NCBI RefSeq assembly: GCF_003265705.1
Contig: NW_020312775.1
Location: 6,515,795 to 6,579,794 of the forward strand
Direction: 5' to 3'
Length of the DNA stretch: 64,000 bases
From: Callorhinus ursinus
Lineage: Eukaryota > Chordata > Mammalia > Carnivora > Otariidae
In this document: positions 46,290 through 56,300 of the stretch, piece by piece
How positions within the stretch are numbered: the first letter of the stretch is position 1
Layout: each line of letters opens with the position of its first letter
Notes under the pieces: generated by a model
Told to the model about the DNA's origin: nothing
Databases searched by the model: none
The model's input: the letters and a program-made list of their open reading frames with translations, nothing else
Program-made: the position numbers and the translations under genes

Positions 46290-46655
46290 TTATAAGTGTT
46301 TAATTCAAATCTATAAACATCATTGCATACCTATAATATGCAATGTTTTGTGCCACAATCTGGAGATATAGATGAATTAAGCTTCATCTTTAACTTCAAA
46401 TTTTTCCTTCTACTGCGGGAAACAGATATATTAAACCAGTAAACACAATAAAATTATGTTTTATTGAGAACACAAAGATGGTGTAGTCAATTCTACCTGA
46501 GTTAGTGGGAGAGTTTATCCCCCCTGAGGATGTACAGGCAACACTTAAGATGAATCTTAGAAGTTGGATGAATGTTTGGCAGGTAAGCAAGAAAGCAGAC
46601 CATTGTAGGCAGAAAGAGCAGCATGAGCATATCTGCAGTTGTGAAATGTTCTATC
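46290..46655 (+). repeat. Ancient dispersed repeat, family unassigned
   Basis: The order 'tggagatatagatgaattaa', 'aagatgaatcttagaagttg', 'ggcaggtaagcaagaaagca', 'aaagagcagcatgagcatat' follows the same fossil repeat as at 4,195 and 33,385. Confidence 0.55.
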
Positions 46656-46725
46656 ATATATAAGGTTTAATGATAATTCAATATTGCTGGCTTTTATTAT
46701 TTAGGCATCAAAGAACCAGAACATT

Positions 46726-46926
46726 GGGGTACCTGGGTGGCTCAGTCATTAAGCATCTGTCTTCAGCTCAGGTCATGATCTCAGGGTCCCATCAAGCCCC
46801 ACATCAGGCTCTCTGGAAGCAGGATGCAGGAAGCCTGCTTCTTTTTCTCCCACTCCCCCTGCTTGTGTTCCCTTGCTGTCTCTCTCTCTGTCAAATAAAT
46901 AAATAAAAACTTTTAAAAAACAAAAA
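46726..46926 (+). repeat. Can-SINE, sense
   Basis: Perfect 17-bp duplication 'caaagaaccagaacatt' at 46,709-46,725 and 46,927-46,943. The tail is AAAACAAAAA-interrupted. Confidence 0.96.
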
Positions 46927-47059
46927 CAAAGAACCAGAACATTCAAATCAAAATAAAATTAATTATGTTTATATTATTTGCCACTTTTAGTTATTTGTGA
47001 TTTTCCTCTCCTCTTAGATTCTAGTGTAAATCATTAAGAATTGACTTAAAGTGAGGGTC

Positions 47060-47414
47060 AAGTAAGTGAAAGCATGCTACAGAAAAAAAAAATCTACATA
47101 AATAAAAGGAATTATTGATTTACAATTAATATTCATTTCCCTGGCATGTACAGCAGTGGAAAATGTTAACTGTCCCCCAAAATTCATTCTCCCTTTTATA
47201 TATAGGAATAAAATTTATGTTGGGTACATGACCATCTAGTCAGAAACTACATTTCACAGGCTCCCTTTTAGTATGTAAGGCAAACCATGTGACTAAATTT
47301 TGGCCAGTGGAATGTGAACAGAGGTAATGTACCTTATATCCAGGCCATTCATTTAAAAGAAAGGAAACATGTTGCTAATGTCAGATCAGTATGCTAGAAA
47401 GAATCAGATCCCTG
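47060..47414 (+). repeat. Ancient repeat that hosts L1-E (left part)
   Basis: 'aactacatttcacaggctcc', 'aaccatgtgactaaattttg' and 'gccagtggaatgtgaacaga' match a common mammalian fossil repeat. It resumes after L1-E at 52,800-52,920 ('gaaaaataaacttctctagt', 'agcaactattatttgagatc'). I cannot name the family with confidence. Confidence 0.5.
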
Positions 47415-47592
47415 GGGGTAGGAGCAAGATGGCAGAGGAGTAGGAGATCTTGATTTCATCTGGCCTCAGGAATTCAGCTGGATAGCTGAATTCAGAAACC
47501 ATTCAGATCACCTACGAACTCAACAGGAGATTGAAAAAAAGAATAGCAATAACTATCTGAACAGAAAAGTGACCATTTTCTGGAAGACAAAA

Positions 47593-48474
47593 ATGACAAG
47601 ATGGAAAAAATCACCTCAACAAAAAGAAAAAGAGACAGTACCCACTGCCAGGGACTTAATCAATACAGACATTAATAAGATGTTGGAATTCAAGTTCAGA
47701 ATTATGATTTTAAAGATACTAGCTGGACTTGAAAAAAACATGAAAGTTATTAGAGAAACGCTTTCTGGAGAAATAAAAGAACTAAATCTAACGAAGTCGA
47801 AATAAAAAATTAATGAGGTGCAATCAAAATGAAACTCTAACTGCTAGGATAAATGAGGCAGAAGAAAGAATTAGTGATAGAAGACCAAATGATGGAAAAT
47901 AAAGAAGCTGAGAAAAAGATAAACAACTACTGGATCATGAGGGCAGAATTCGAGAGATAAGTGATACCATAAGACAAAACAATATTAGAATAATTGGGAT
48001 CCCAGAAGAAGAAGGAAGAGAGAGAGGGGCAGGAGGTATATTGGAGCAAATTATAGCAGAGAACTTCCCTAATTTGGGGAAGGAAACAACATCAAAATCC
48101 AGGAGGCACAGAGAACCCCTCTCAAAATCAATAAAAATAGGTCAAAACCCAAACATCTAATAGTAAAACTTATGAGTCTCAGAGACAAAGAGAAAATCCT
48201 GAAAGAAGTTCAGGAGAAGAGATCCGTAACCTACAATGGTAGAAACATTAGATTGGCAACAGACCTATCCACAGAGACCTGGCAGGCCAGAAAGGACTGG
48301 CATGATATCTTCAGAGCACTAAATGAGAAAAATATGCAGCCAAGAATAGTATATACAGATAAGCTGTCATTAAAAATAGAAGGAGAGATAAAAAGCTTCC
48401 AGGACAAACAAATAGTAAAGGAATTTGCAGATACAAAACCAGCCCTACAAGAAATATTGAAAGGGGTCCTCTAA
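47593..48474 (+). pseudogene. L1-E ORF1 (RNA-binding protein), broken
   Basis: ATG at 47,593, six bases after the inferred exon junction, gives MTRWKKSPQQKEKE and stays open to 47,805. It then breaks in the coiled coil. The RRM part reads only in other frames ('IRIIGIP', about 47,985), and the C-terminal domain is open at 48,172-48,474 ('DLSTETWQARKDWHDIFRAL'). Stop TAA at 48,472-48,474, 81 bp before ORF2. Confidence 0.88.
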
Positions 48475-48555
48475 GCAAAGAGAGAGCCTAAAAGCAACAT
48501 AGACCAGAAAGGAAAACAGACAATATACAGTAACAGTCACCTTACAGGCAATACA

Positions 48556-51500
48556 ATGGCACTAAATTCGTATCTTTCAAGAGTTACCCTGAATGTAAAT
48601 AGGATAAATGTCCCAATCAAAAGACACAAGTTATCAGATTGGATTAAAATTTTTTTAGACCCATTGATATGCTGTCTGTAAGAGACTCATTTTAGATCCA
48701 AAGATACCCCCAGATTGAAAGTGAGGGGGTAGAAAACCATTTACCATGCTAATGGACACCAAAAGAAAGCTGGGGTGGCTATCCTTATATCAGAAAAATT
48801 AGATTTTAAAACAAGGACTATAATAAGAGATGAGGAAGGACATTATATCATATTTAAAGTGTCTATCCAACAAGAAGATCTAACAATTGTAAATATCTAT
48901 GCCCCTAACATGGGAGCAGCCAATTATATAAGCCAATTAATAACAAAAGCAAAGAAACACATAGACAACAACACAGTAATAGTAGGGGACTTTAACACCC
49001 CCCTCACTGAAATGGACAGATCATCTAAGTAAAAGATCAACAAGGAAATAAAGACTTTAAATGACACACTGGACCCAATGGACTTCACAGATATATTCAG
49101 AACATTCCATCCCAAAGCAACAGAATACACATTCTTCTCTAGTGCCCATGGAACATGCTCCATGATAGATCACATCCTAGGTCACAAATCAAGTCTGAAC
49201 CAGTACCAAAAGATTGCGATCATTCCCTGCATATTTTCAGACCACATTGCTTTGAAACTAGAACTCAATCACAAGAGGAACGTCAGAAAGAACTCAAATA
49301 CATGGAGGCTAAAGAGCATCTTACTAAAGAATGAATGGGTCAACCAGGAAATTAAAGAAAAATTTAAAAAATTCATGGAAACCAATGAAAATGAAAACAC
49401 AACTGTGCAAAATCTTTGAGATACTGCAAAGGCAGTCCTGAGAGGAAAGTATATAGCAATACTAACCTTTCTCAAAAAACAAGAAATGTCTCAAATACAC
49501 AACCTAACCCTATATCTAAAGGAGCTGGAGAAAGAAGAGCAAATAAAGCCTAAACCCAGCAGGAGAAGAGACATAATAAAGATCAGAGCAGAAATCAATG
49601 AAATAGAAACCAAAAGAACAGTGGAACAGATCAACGAAACTATGAGCTGGTTCTTTGAAAGAATTAACAAGATTGATAAACCCCTGGCCAGACTTATCAA
49701 AAAGAAAAGAGAAATGACCCAAATAAATAAAGTCATGAATGAAAGAGGAGACAACACAACCAATACCAAAGAAATACAAACAATTATAAGAACATATGAG
49801 CAAAGATATGCCAGCAAATTCGAAAATCTGGAAGTAATGGATGCATTCCTAGAGATGTATCAACTACCAAAACCAAACCAGGAAGAAATGGAAAACCTGA
49901 ACAGACCTATAACCACTAAGGAAATTGAAGCAGTCATCAAAAATCTACCAACAAACAAAAGCCCATGAGCCAGATGGCTTCCCAGGGGAATTCTACCAAA
50001 CATTTAAAGAATTAATACCTATTCTGAAACTGTTCCAAAAAATAGAAATGGAAGGAAAACTTCCAAACTCGTTTTATGAGGCCACCATTACCTTGATCCC
50101 CAAAACAGACAAAGACCCCATCCAAAAGGAGAATTACAGACCAATATCCTTGATGAACATGGATGCAAAAATTCTCAGCCAATAGGATCCAACAGTACAT
50201 TAAAAGGATTATTCACAACGACCAGGTGGGATTTCTCCCTGGGCTGCAAGGTTGGTTCAACATTCACAAATCAATCAACGTGATACAATACATTGACAAA
50301 AGAAAGAACAAGAATCATATGATCCTCTCAATTGATGCAGAAAAAGCATTTGACAAAGTACAGCATCCTTTCTTGATTAAAACTCTTCAGAGTGTAGGGA
50401 TAGAGGGCACATACTTCAATATCATAAAAGCCATCTATGAAAAACCCACAGCTAATATCATTCTCAATGGGGAAAAACTGAGAGCTTTCCCCCTAAGTTC
50501 AGGAATGCAGCAGGGATGTCCACTCTCACCACTGCTATTCAACATAGAATTAGAAGTCCTAGCCACAGCAATCAGACAACAAAAAGAAATAAAAAGCATC
50601 CAAATCAGCAAAGAAGAAGTCAAACTCTCACTGTTTGCAGATGATATGACACTTTATGTGGAAAACCCAAAAGACGCCACCCCAAAACTGCTAGAACTCA
50701 TACAGGAATTCAGTAAAGTGACAGGATATAAAATCAATGCACACAAATCAGTGGCCTTCCTATACACCAACAACAAGACAGAAGAAAGAGAAATTAAGGA
50801 GTCGATCCCATTTACAATTGCACCCAAAACCATAAGATACCTAGGAATAAATCTAACCAAAGAGGCAAAGAATCTGTACTCAGAAAACTATAAAATACTC
50901 ATGAAAGAAATGGAGGAAGACACAGAGAAATGGAAAAACGTTCCATGCTCGTGGATTGAAAGAACAAATATTGTGAAGATGCCAATGCTACCTAGAGCAA
51001 TCTACACATTCAATGCAATCCCTATCAAAATACCATCCACTTTTTTCAATGAAATGGAACAAATAATCCTAAAATTTGTATGGAACCAGAAAAGACCCCG
51101 AATAGCCAGAGGGATGTTGAAAAAGAAAAACAAGGCTGGCGGCATCATAATTCCGGACTTCAAGCTCTATTACAAAGCTGTAATCATCAAGACAGTATGG
51201 TACTGACACAAAAACAGACACATCGATCAATGGAACTGAATAGAGAGCTCAGAAATGGACCCTCAACCCTATGGTCAACTAATCTTCAACAAAGCAGGAA
51301 AGAATGTCCAATGGAAAAAAGACAGTCTCTTCAACAAATGGTGTTGGTAAAATTGGACAGCCACATGCAGAAGAATGAAACTGGACCATTTCCTTATACC
51401 ACACACAAAAATAGACTCAAAATCGTTGAAAGACCTAAATGTGAGGCAAGAATCCATCATAATCCTGAAGGAGAACACAGGCAGCAACCTCTTTGACCTC

Positions 51501-52353
51501 AGCCGCAGCAACTTCTTCCTAGAAACATCACCAGATGCAAGGGAAGCAAAAGCAAAAATGAACTATCGGGACTTCATCAAGATCAAAAGCTCTTGCACAG
51601 CAAAAGAAACAGTCAACAAAACCAAAAGACAACCGAAGGAATGGGAGAAGACATTTGCAAATGACATATCAGATAAAGGGCTAGTATCCAAAATCTATAA
51701 AGAACTTATCAAACTCAACAGCCAAAGAACAAATGATCCAATCAAGCAATGGCAGAAAGCATGAACAGACATTTTTCCAAAGAAGACATCCAAATGGCCA
51801 ACAGATACATGAAAAAGTGTTCAACATCGCTCAGCATCAGGGAAATCCAAATCAAAACCTCAATGAGATATCACCTCAAACCAGGCAGAATGGCTATAAT
51901 TAACAAATCAGGAAACGACAGATGTTGGCGGGGATGCGGAGAAAGGGGAATCCTCCTACAGTCTTGGTGGGACTGCAAGCTGGTGCAGCCACTCTTGAAA
52001 ACAGTATGAAGGTTCCTCAAAAAGTTGAAAATAGCTTCTATACGATCCAACAATTGCATAACTGGGCATTTACCCCAAAGATACAAATGTAGGGATCTGA
52101 AGGGGTACGTGCACCCCAATGTTTATAGCAGCAATGTCCACAATAGCCAAACTGTGGAAGGAGCCAAGATGTTCAATGACAGATGGATGGGTAAAGAAGA
52201 TGTAGTATATAAATACAATGGAATATTATGCAGTCATCAAAAGGAATGAGATCTTGCCATTTGCAATGACGTGGATGGAACTGGAGGGCATTATGCTGAG
52301 TGAAATAAGTCAATCAGAGAAAGACATGTATCATATGACCTCACTGATATGAG
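48556..52353 (+). pseudogene. L1-E ORF2 (endonuclease/reverse transcriptase), broken
   Basis: ATG at 48,556. The endonuclease is recognisable in frames 48,775-49,032 and 49,078-49,419, with GDFNTPL at 48,985-49,005 ending at a stop after 'DRSSK', then DHILGHK. The reverse transcriptase is in frame 50,163-51,206 (347 codons), with AFDKV and the catalytic FADDM (50,634-50,648) kept, but the TRQGCPLSP block is changed to MQQGCPLSP. The C-terminal Cys/His region is at 51,749-52,009. The stop is near 52,351. Several frameshifts and stops make it a pseudogene, yet it is the least damaged ORF2 in the window. Confidence 0.9.
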
Positions 52354-52920
52354 GAATTCTTAATCTCAGGAAACAAACTGAGGGTTTCTGGAGTGGTGGG
52401 GGGTGGGAGGGATGGGGTAGCTGGGTGATAGACATTGGGGAGGGTATGTGCTATGGTGAGCACTGTGAATTGGGTAAGTCGGTTGAATCACAGATCTGTA
52501 CCTCTGAAACAAATAATACATTATATGTTAAAAAAAAAGAAGATAGCAGGAGAGGAAAAATGAAGGGGGGGGGATCGGAGGGGAAGATGAACCATGAGAG
52601 ACTATGGACTCTGAAGAACAAACTGAGGGTTCTAGAGGGGGAATGTGTTAGTCTGGTGATAGGTATTCAAGAGAGCACGTTATGCGTGGAGCACTTGGTG
52701 TTATATGCAAACAATGAATCATGGAACACTACATCAAAAACTAATGATGTAATGTATGGTGATTAACATAACATGAAAAAAAAAGAACTGGATCCCTGAG
52801 AATTTTGATTATGTCTACCCAAATTTGATGTGAAAGAAAAATAAACTTCTCTAGTTTAAGCAACTATTATTTGAGATCTCTGAGTTAGAGCAACCAAATC
52901 AGTATCTAATATAACACGTG

Positions 52921-53349
52921 TATTACTTCTAGAAAGGGCTTAAAAACAATTCTTTGTGATTTATTTTGGACTTGTTATTGAGTACACAAACTGATTAAAA
53001 TGAAATTTCTGCATTGGTAACTTTGGTTAATTTGATGTAAAAGAGAACTCTGTTGTAGCATTCTTCCTCATTGACAATAGAGATAATACTTCAAATAAAT
53101 TTTAATTTTCATAGTTTAAATATCTCAAATTGCACAGAAAATATTTTTCACATATTGACAAGATTAACACTAAAATAATTATTATAGTCACTATTGGGGA
53201 ACTTTTCTAAAGTGGCATAAAGATAACTTAAATAATTAAAAATACATGCTGATTAAGCTATTTCTGACCTAGTTTTTTTTTTTTAAGAAAAAAATAAAAA
53301 TGAAAATAATCAACTAATCCAGAAGCTGAATTCCAATCTAGGTTGTCAA
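52921..53349. other. Unique AT-rich non-coding DNA
   Basis: No recognised element. Confidence 0.4.
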
Positions 53350-53390
53350 AGGAAATTTTTTTTTTACTTTTTTAAATTTTAAATTCATTT

Positions 53391-53578
53391 TATTTTGTTT
53401 AAAGATTTTATTTATTTATTTGAGAGAGAGAGAGAGCACAAGAGCAGGGTGAAGGGCAGAGGGAGAAGCAGACTCCCCACTGAGTGGGAAGCCCGATGCA
53501 AGGCTTGATCCCAGGACTCCAGGATCATGACTTGAGCTGAAGGCAGATGCTAAACAGACTTAGCCACCCAGGCACCCC
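53391..53578 (-). repeat. Can-SINE in L1-F 3'UTR, antisense
   Basis: Flanked by 'taaattcattt' (53,380-53,390) and 'taaattcaattt' (53,579-53,590). The L1 3'UTR continues on both sides. Confidence 0.92.
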
Positions 53579-53985
53579 TAAATTCAATTTAGTTAACATG
53601 TACTGTATTATTAGTTTCATGGGTAGAATTTAGTGATTCATCAGTTGCATATAACACCCAATGCTCATTACATCAACTGCCCTTCTTAATGCCCATCACC
53701 CAATTACCCCATCCCCCCACCTCCCCTCCAACAACCCTGTTTGTTTCTTATAATTAAGAGTCTCTTATGGTTTGTCTCCCTCTCTGTTTTTATCTCATTT
53801 TATTTTTCCTTTCCTTCCACTATGTGCATCTGTTTTGTTTCCTAAATTCCACATATGAGTGAAATCATATGGTATTTGTCTTTTTGTAACTGACTTATTT
53901 CACTTAACATAGTACCCTCTAGTTCCATCCACATTGTTGTAAATGGCAAGATTTCATTCTTTTTGATGGCCGAGTAATATTCCAT

Positions 53986-54032
<47 letters not shown>

Positions 54033-54050
54033 ACACACACATATATATAA
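53986..54050. repeat. (TG)n then (AC/AT)n microsatellite in L1-F
   Basis: About 21 TG units, then ACACACACATATATATA. It lies at the same place in the ORF2 tail as the (TA)n of L1-C and L1-H. Confidence 0.95.
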
Positions 54051-54271
54051 ATCATTTCTTCATCCATTCATCTGTGGATGGACATGTGGACTCTTTCCAT
54101 ATTTTGGTGTTTGTGGACATTGCTGCTATAAACATTCGGGTGCATGTGCCCCTTCAAATCACTAATTTTGCATCCTTTGGATAAATACCTCATAGTGCAA
54201 TTTTGCTGGGTCATAGGGTAGTTCTATTTTTAATTTCTTGAGGAAACTCCATACTGTTTTCCAGATTGGAC

Positions 54272-54907
54272 CTTTTGTCCTGAGCTTCTTTCATGATTTT
54301 CTCTTTATCTCTGTAATTTGCAAGCTTCACTATATGTCACAGAGTGTTGACCTATTTTTGTTGATTTTGAGGGGGGTTCTCTGTGACTCCTGAACTTGAA
54401 TGCCTGTTTCCTTCCCCAGATTAGGGAAGGTCTCAGCTATAATTTGTTCAGATAAACCTTCTGCCCCTTTTTCCTGCTCCTCATCTTCTGGGACTCCTAT
54501 AACACAGATATTATTTTGCTTTATGGAATCGCTGAATTCCCTAGTTCTACCTTTGTGATCTAATAGTTTTCTCTCCCTCTTCTTTTCAGCTTCCTTATTT
54601 TCCATAATTTTATCTTCTATATCACTGATTCACTGTTCTGCTTCTGCATTTTTATGGCCTCCACTTTGGACTGCATCTCAGTAATAGCGTTTGTAATTTT
54701 GGCCTGACCAGATTTTATATCTTTTATTTCTACAGTAAAGGATTCTCTACTGTCTTCTATGCTTTTTTCAAGCCCAGGTAGTATCTTTATAATCGTTGTT
54801 TTAAATTCTGGTTCAGACATCTTACTTATAGCCTTATTGATTAAATCTCTGGCAGTGAGTACTACTTCCTGTTCTTTCCTTTGGGGTAAATTTCTCCATC
54901 TTGTCAT
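54272..54907 (-). pseudogene. L1-F ORF1, 3'-truncated by the deletion
   Basis: Start ATG opposite 54,905-54,907 (MTRWRNLPQRKEQE). The coiled-coil part is open to a stop at about 54,620, and the RRM part is open at 54,330-54,605 with one frame break near 54,610. The C-terminal domain is lost at the junction near 54,270, so it could not bind RNA normally. Confidence 0.85.
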
Positions 54908-54913
54908 TTTGTC

Positions 54914-56122
54914 CTGAAAAGAAAAGAAGAAAGAGAAAACCACTACCACCAACAACTAAAACTACAATAATAACAAAAACAATAACAGAAAATAAAATGC
55001 CTAGATCCTAGGGTGTTATGGTCTGCTTGTTAAAAGAAACTAGGTCCCAAAATGAGAAAGAAAGGAAAAGGTATCTATCTATCTATCCATAATGAAATAT
55101 AATAAGAGGAAACACAAAGTTAAAGAATATATATAACATATATAAAAATTAAAAAAGAATAAAAAAGAACTGAAAAATAAGAAAATAGTTGAAAAAATAA
55201 TACTAAAAGACCAAAGAATAAAAATACAAAGAATGCTATATACTCTTTTCCCCAAGACCTGAAGGTTTGCAGTAAACTTGGTGAGATTGTGTTGTTTGTG
55301 CTGGTCTTCTGGGGGAGGGGCGTGTTGTCCTGATTCTCAGGTGGACTTGCCCCAGTGGAAATGTGCCCCTAGTGGGCTGAGGTAGGGCTCTGTATAAGTG
55401 GCTCTAGAGTCCACTAGGTGGCACTGTTTTACTCCCTGAATGCTTTCAGCCCTGATGGATGGAATGAATATGGCTGTCCCTTCTTTCTAGCCCTGGAGTT
55501 GAAAATCTGTGCCCCCCCACTCTTCAGTGAGCCATCTCAGAAAAGCAATCAATCACTCTGTCTCCCCAGTTTCTGTCAGAACTCTGTGTTCACCCAGCCT
55601 GTGACTGAACATTTTTATCTCAGGCACATGACTATGTTTCAAAACTCCAAATTTTAGGGACTCCTGTGGTGGTGTGGACCCACGCTCTTCTTCCTGTGGC
55701 GGGGGGGGTGGCTCACCACATTTCTGCCTTTTGCTGGACCTCTGCCAGAAAAGCAGTGGCATGATCATGCAGCAGTTTGCAGTTTATAGCAACACAATGC
55801 AGAAAGCTGGCAACTAGACTCACTGTTCTCAGCCAGCTTCCCTGTTCCTATGCCTGGGAACTCTGCCACACTCTGACACCACCCATTCTTCTTGTGACCC
55901 CAGGAAACCCCAAACTATGCTGTCATACCTGGGATTCCGCCCTGCTTCACCACTTGAGCACCTTTAAGCCAGGCACATCCCCCACTGCAGCAGACTTCTA
56001 AAAGTTCCAGTTTTGCACTCCCCTGCCTATAATATTTTGCAGTAGTCTCCATAAGCAGGCTCCCTCCCCTTCACTGTATCCTCAGTTATATCACAACAGA
56101 TTCAAGTCTCCACACTTCCTAC
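54914..56122 (-). promoter_or_regulatory. L1-F 5'UTR with intact intron-like ends
   Basis: On the minus strand, AAG|GTAGGA at 56,123/56,122 is a near-consensus donor. At the ORF1 end, CTTTTCTTTTCAG|GACAAA has a strong pyrimidine tract and acceptor, with AG at 54,915-54,914. The enclosed 1,209 bp matches the piece missing from L1-E. Splice use is inferred from that comparison, not shown directly. Confidence 0.7.
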
Positions 56123-56300
56123 CTTCCAAACAATAGTCACTTTTCCACTTGTAGTCTTGCAGCATTTATTTTCTCAGATCACCAGTTGATCTCTCAGGTG
56201 TTTAGAATGATTTGTTATCTAGTTGTATTCAAAGGATGAGACAAACTTAGTGTCCCCCCTCACTCTTCTGCCATATTAACCTCCACTCTCTTAGAGGAAA

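Larger units (their letters stand above)
47415..52784 (+). mobile_element. L1-E: sense LINE-1 lacking the 5'UTR body
   Basis: Has a true L1 5' start ('gggggtaggagcaagatggc'), ORF1, ORF2, the two-module 3'UTR and an A-run. Flanks 'gaatcagatccctg' (47,401-47,414) and 'gaactggatccctg' (52,785-52,798) form a decayed duplication with 8 perfect bases. Only 172 nt (47,415-47,586) precede the ORF1 leader, whereas L1-C and L1-F have about 1.2-1.6 kb more. The missing piece begins at their AAG|GTAGG donor and ends at the CAG|GAC acceptor seen in L1-F, so the copy looks made from a spliced L1 RNA. It has no frame-keeping ORFs and lacks its promoter body, so it is inactive. Confidence 0.92.
53356..56294 (-). 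mobile_element. L1-F: LINE-1 with ORF2 deleted, antisense
   Basis: On the minus strand it has an L1 5' end near 56,290 ('GGAGGTTAATATGGCAGAAG'), a 5'UTR, ORF1 up to its C-terminal domain, then a direct jump at about 54,267 into the last part of ORF2, followed by the 3'UTR. About 3.7 kb of ORF1 end, spacer and ORF2 are gone. A SINE (53,391-53,578) interrupts its 3'UTR. A possible 6-bp duplication 'aggaaa' is at 53,350-53,355 and 56,295-56,300. Confidence 0.88.

Noticed and set aside
53986..54028. (TG)n tract as a regulatory Z-DNA element
   Set aside because: It is an in-place microsatellite expansion in a dead L1; nothing else suggests regulation.
54255..54285. Splicing as the cause of the ORF1-to-ORF2 jump in L1-F
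   Set aside because: The GT at the ORF1 side is retained in the joined sequence and the ORF2 side does not begin right after an AG, so the join is not a clean exon junction.
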